From contig CAVNZM010000002.1 of NCBI GenBank assembly GCA_963693365.1, positions 930,001 to 994,000 on the forward strand: 64,000 nt of DNA, given 5' to 3'. Position 1 is the stretch's first letter, and each line of letters opens with the position of its first letter. This stretch comes from Amoebidium appalachense. Its lineage: Eukaryota; Ichthyosporea. Positions 63,257-64,000 of this stretch are shown here, in pieces. The notes beneath the pieces are model-generated. The model was given only the letters and a program-made list of their open reading frames with translations, made no database searches and was not told the origin of the DNA. Made by a program: the position numbers and the translations under genes.

Positions 63257-64000
63257 AATCCACCTCCCTCTTCCTTTCTGCACGCTTAGATTGTTTGAAT
63301 TTGGATTTCCCACTTTTGTGACGTTTTGTTGTTGCTCTTATTTCCAACCCTCTAACACATACATCCCCCCCCCCCCCCCCCCCCCCCCCCCTCCTCCCCC
63401 TCTGATTGTGTCACTTTCTCTCTTGGCTCCCCCCCCCCCCCCCCCCCCCCCCCGACTTTCTCTCCCCCTCGCTCTTTCACAAATACAGGCACCGACTTTC
63501 TCTCCCCCTCGCTCTTTCACAAACACTCGCACACTCTGATTCTTCCCTTTGCCAAAGCCTGCCTGCATTCTCTCTCCCCGTTGTGTGCATGCATTCACGT
63601 GCACATACACACACAGACATACACTACATTTTTCTTGTGGATCATGCTTTGCCTTTTGTTGCAGTATTACAGTCCAAACAATGGTGCATGTCGAAATAGG
63701 ATTTCTGGTGGTGCATATGTGATGTGCATGGGTTCGAGTGCGTGCGGGCGCTCATGTGTGTGTGTGTGCGTGTGCGTGCGTGTGTTTGGGCGTGAGACAC
63801 GCGTGTGCGTGTGCGTCTGCGCCTGCGTGTGCGTGTGCTTGTGTGTGTGTGTGTGTACACGTGTGTGTGCCTGTGCCTGTACGTGAGCGGGGGTGTATGC
63901 CGCGTACACCATGCTCTCTTTTTCGTAGGGCGGGGTTGAGATTTTACTTGCTACGTTTTCGGTGTGTTGCACAGTTTCTGGGGTCTACTCTCAGTATGTC
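63162..64000 (+). other. G-alpha intron, right edge
   Basis: C-runs (63223-63255, 63365-63391, 63430-63453), a 36-bp unit around CCGACTTTCTCTCCCCCTCG twice in tandem (63452-63532), and GT/CG-rich DNA. A possible acceptor near 63971 could open a further exon, but the few residues it gives do not match the family clearly. Confidence 0.5.

Overview
The window is nuclear DNA of a eukaryote with spliced genes, long introns and very many microsatellites. All recognisable proteins are split by GT-AG introns (two GC-AG), and the exons rejoin in phase into complete eukaryotic proteins. A heterotrimeric G-protein alpha subunit, an OST3/TUSC3 subunit and a ZIP transporter together with large repeat-filled introns suggest a unicellular opisthokont relative, possibly an ichthyosporean. 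This taxonomic guess is inference. Dozens of pure G or C runs (up to about 71 bases) sit in introns and intergenic DNA. No rRNA gene, intact tRNA gene or CRISPR array was seen.

Layout: five confident genes on the minus strand occupy the left two thirds: a metallo-beta-lactamase-fold hydrolase (runs off the left edge, start 4122), an SLC13-type transporter with a TrkA_C domain (12258 to 6351), a ZIP metal transporter (19791 to 17095), a secreted PAN-like cysteine-rich protein (33212 to 30472) and the OST3/TUSC3 subunit (41514 to 34537). Between ZIP and the secreted protein lies a 10 kb gene-poor stretch holding a 1.94 kb hAT-like DNA element with perfect terminal inverted repeats and an 8-bp target duplication (20564-22502), a possible signal-peptide exon near 23.1 kb, satellite-like repeats and a ~750-bp foldback palindrome (28.08-28.84 kb). 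On the plus strand lie a large transposase-like gene (42743-50655) and a G-alpha gene (57401 to beyond 63161).

The most unusual item is the transposase-like gene. Six exons encode a predicted 1538-residue protein with a GAGRKK-type N-terminus, a Cys-pair/helical domain resembling what I recall as DUF6729, a D-D-E catalytic triad (D418, D487, E1049) and a complete DEDDy 3'-5' exonuclease domain placed between the second D and the E. A Myb/SANT-like region, a zinc-knuckle-like cluster and a Pro-rich tail follow. One base is missing in an A-run near the N-terminus; the rest is open.

A second theme is a dispersed repeat flanked by G-tracts. I find nine copies or fragments, all inside introns of the minus-strand genes and all in the same (antisense) orientation. 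Several apparent promoters combine a TATA box with upstream CCAAT/ATTGG motifs.
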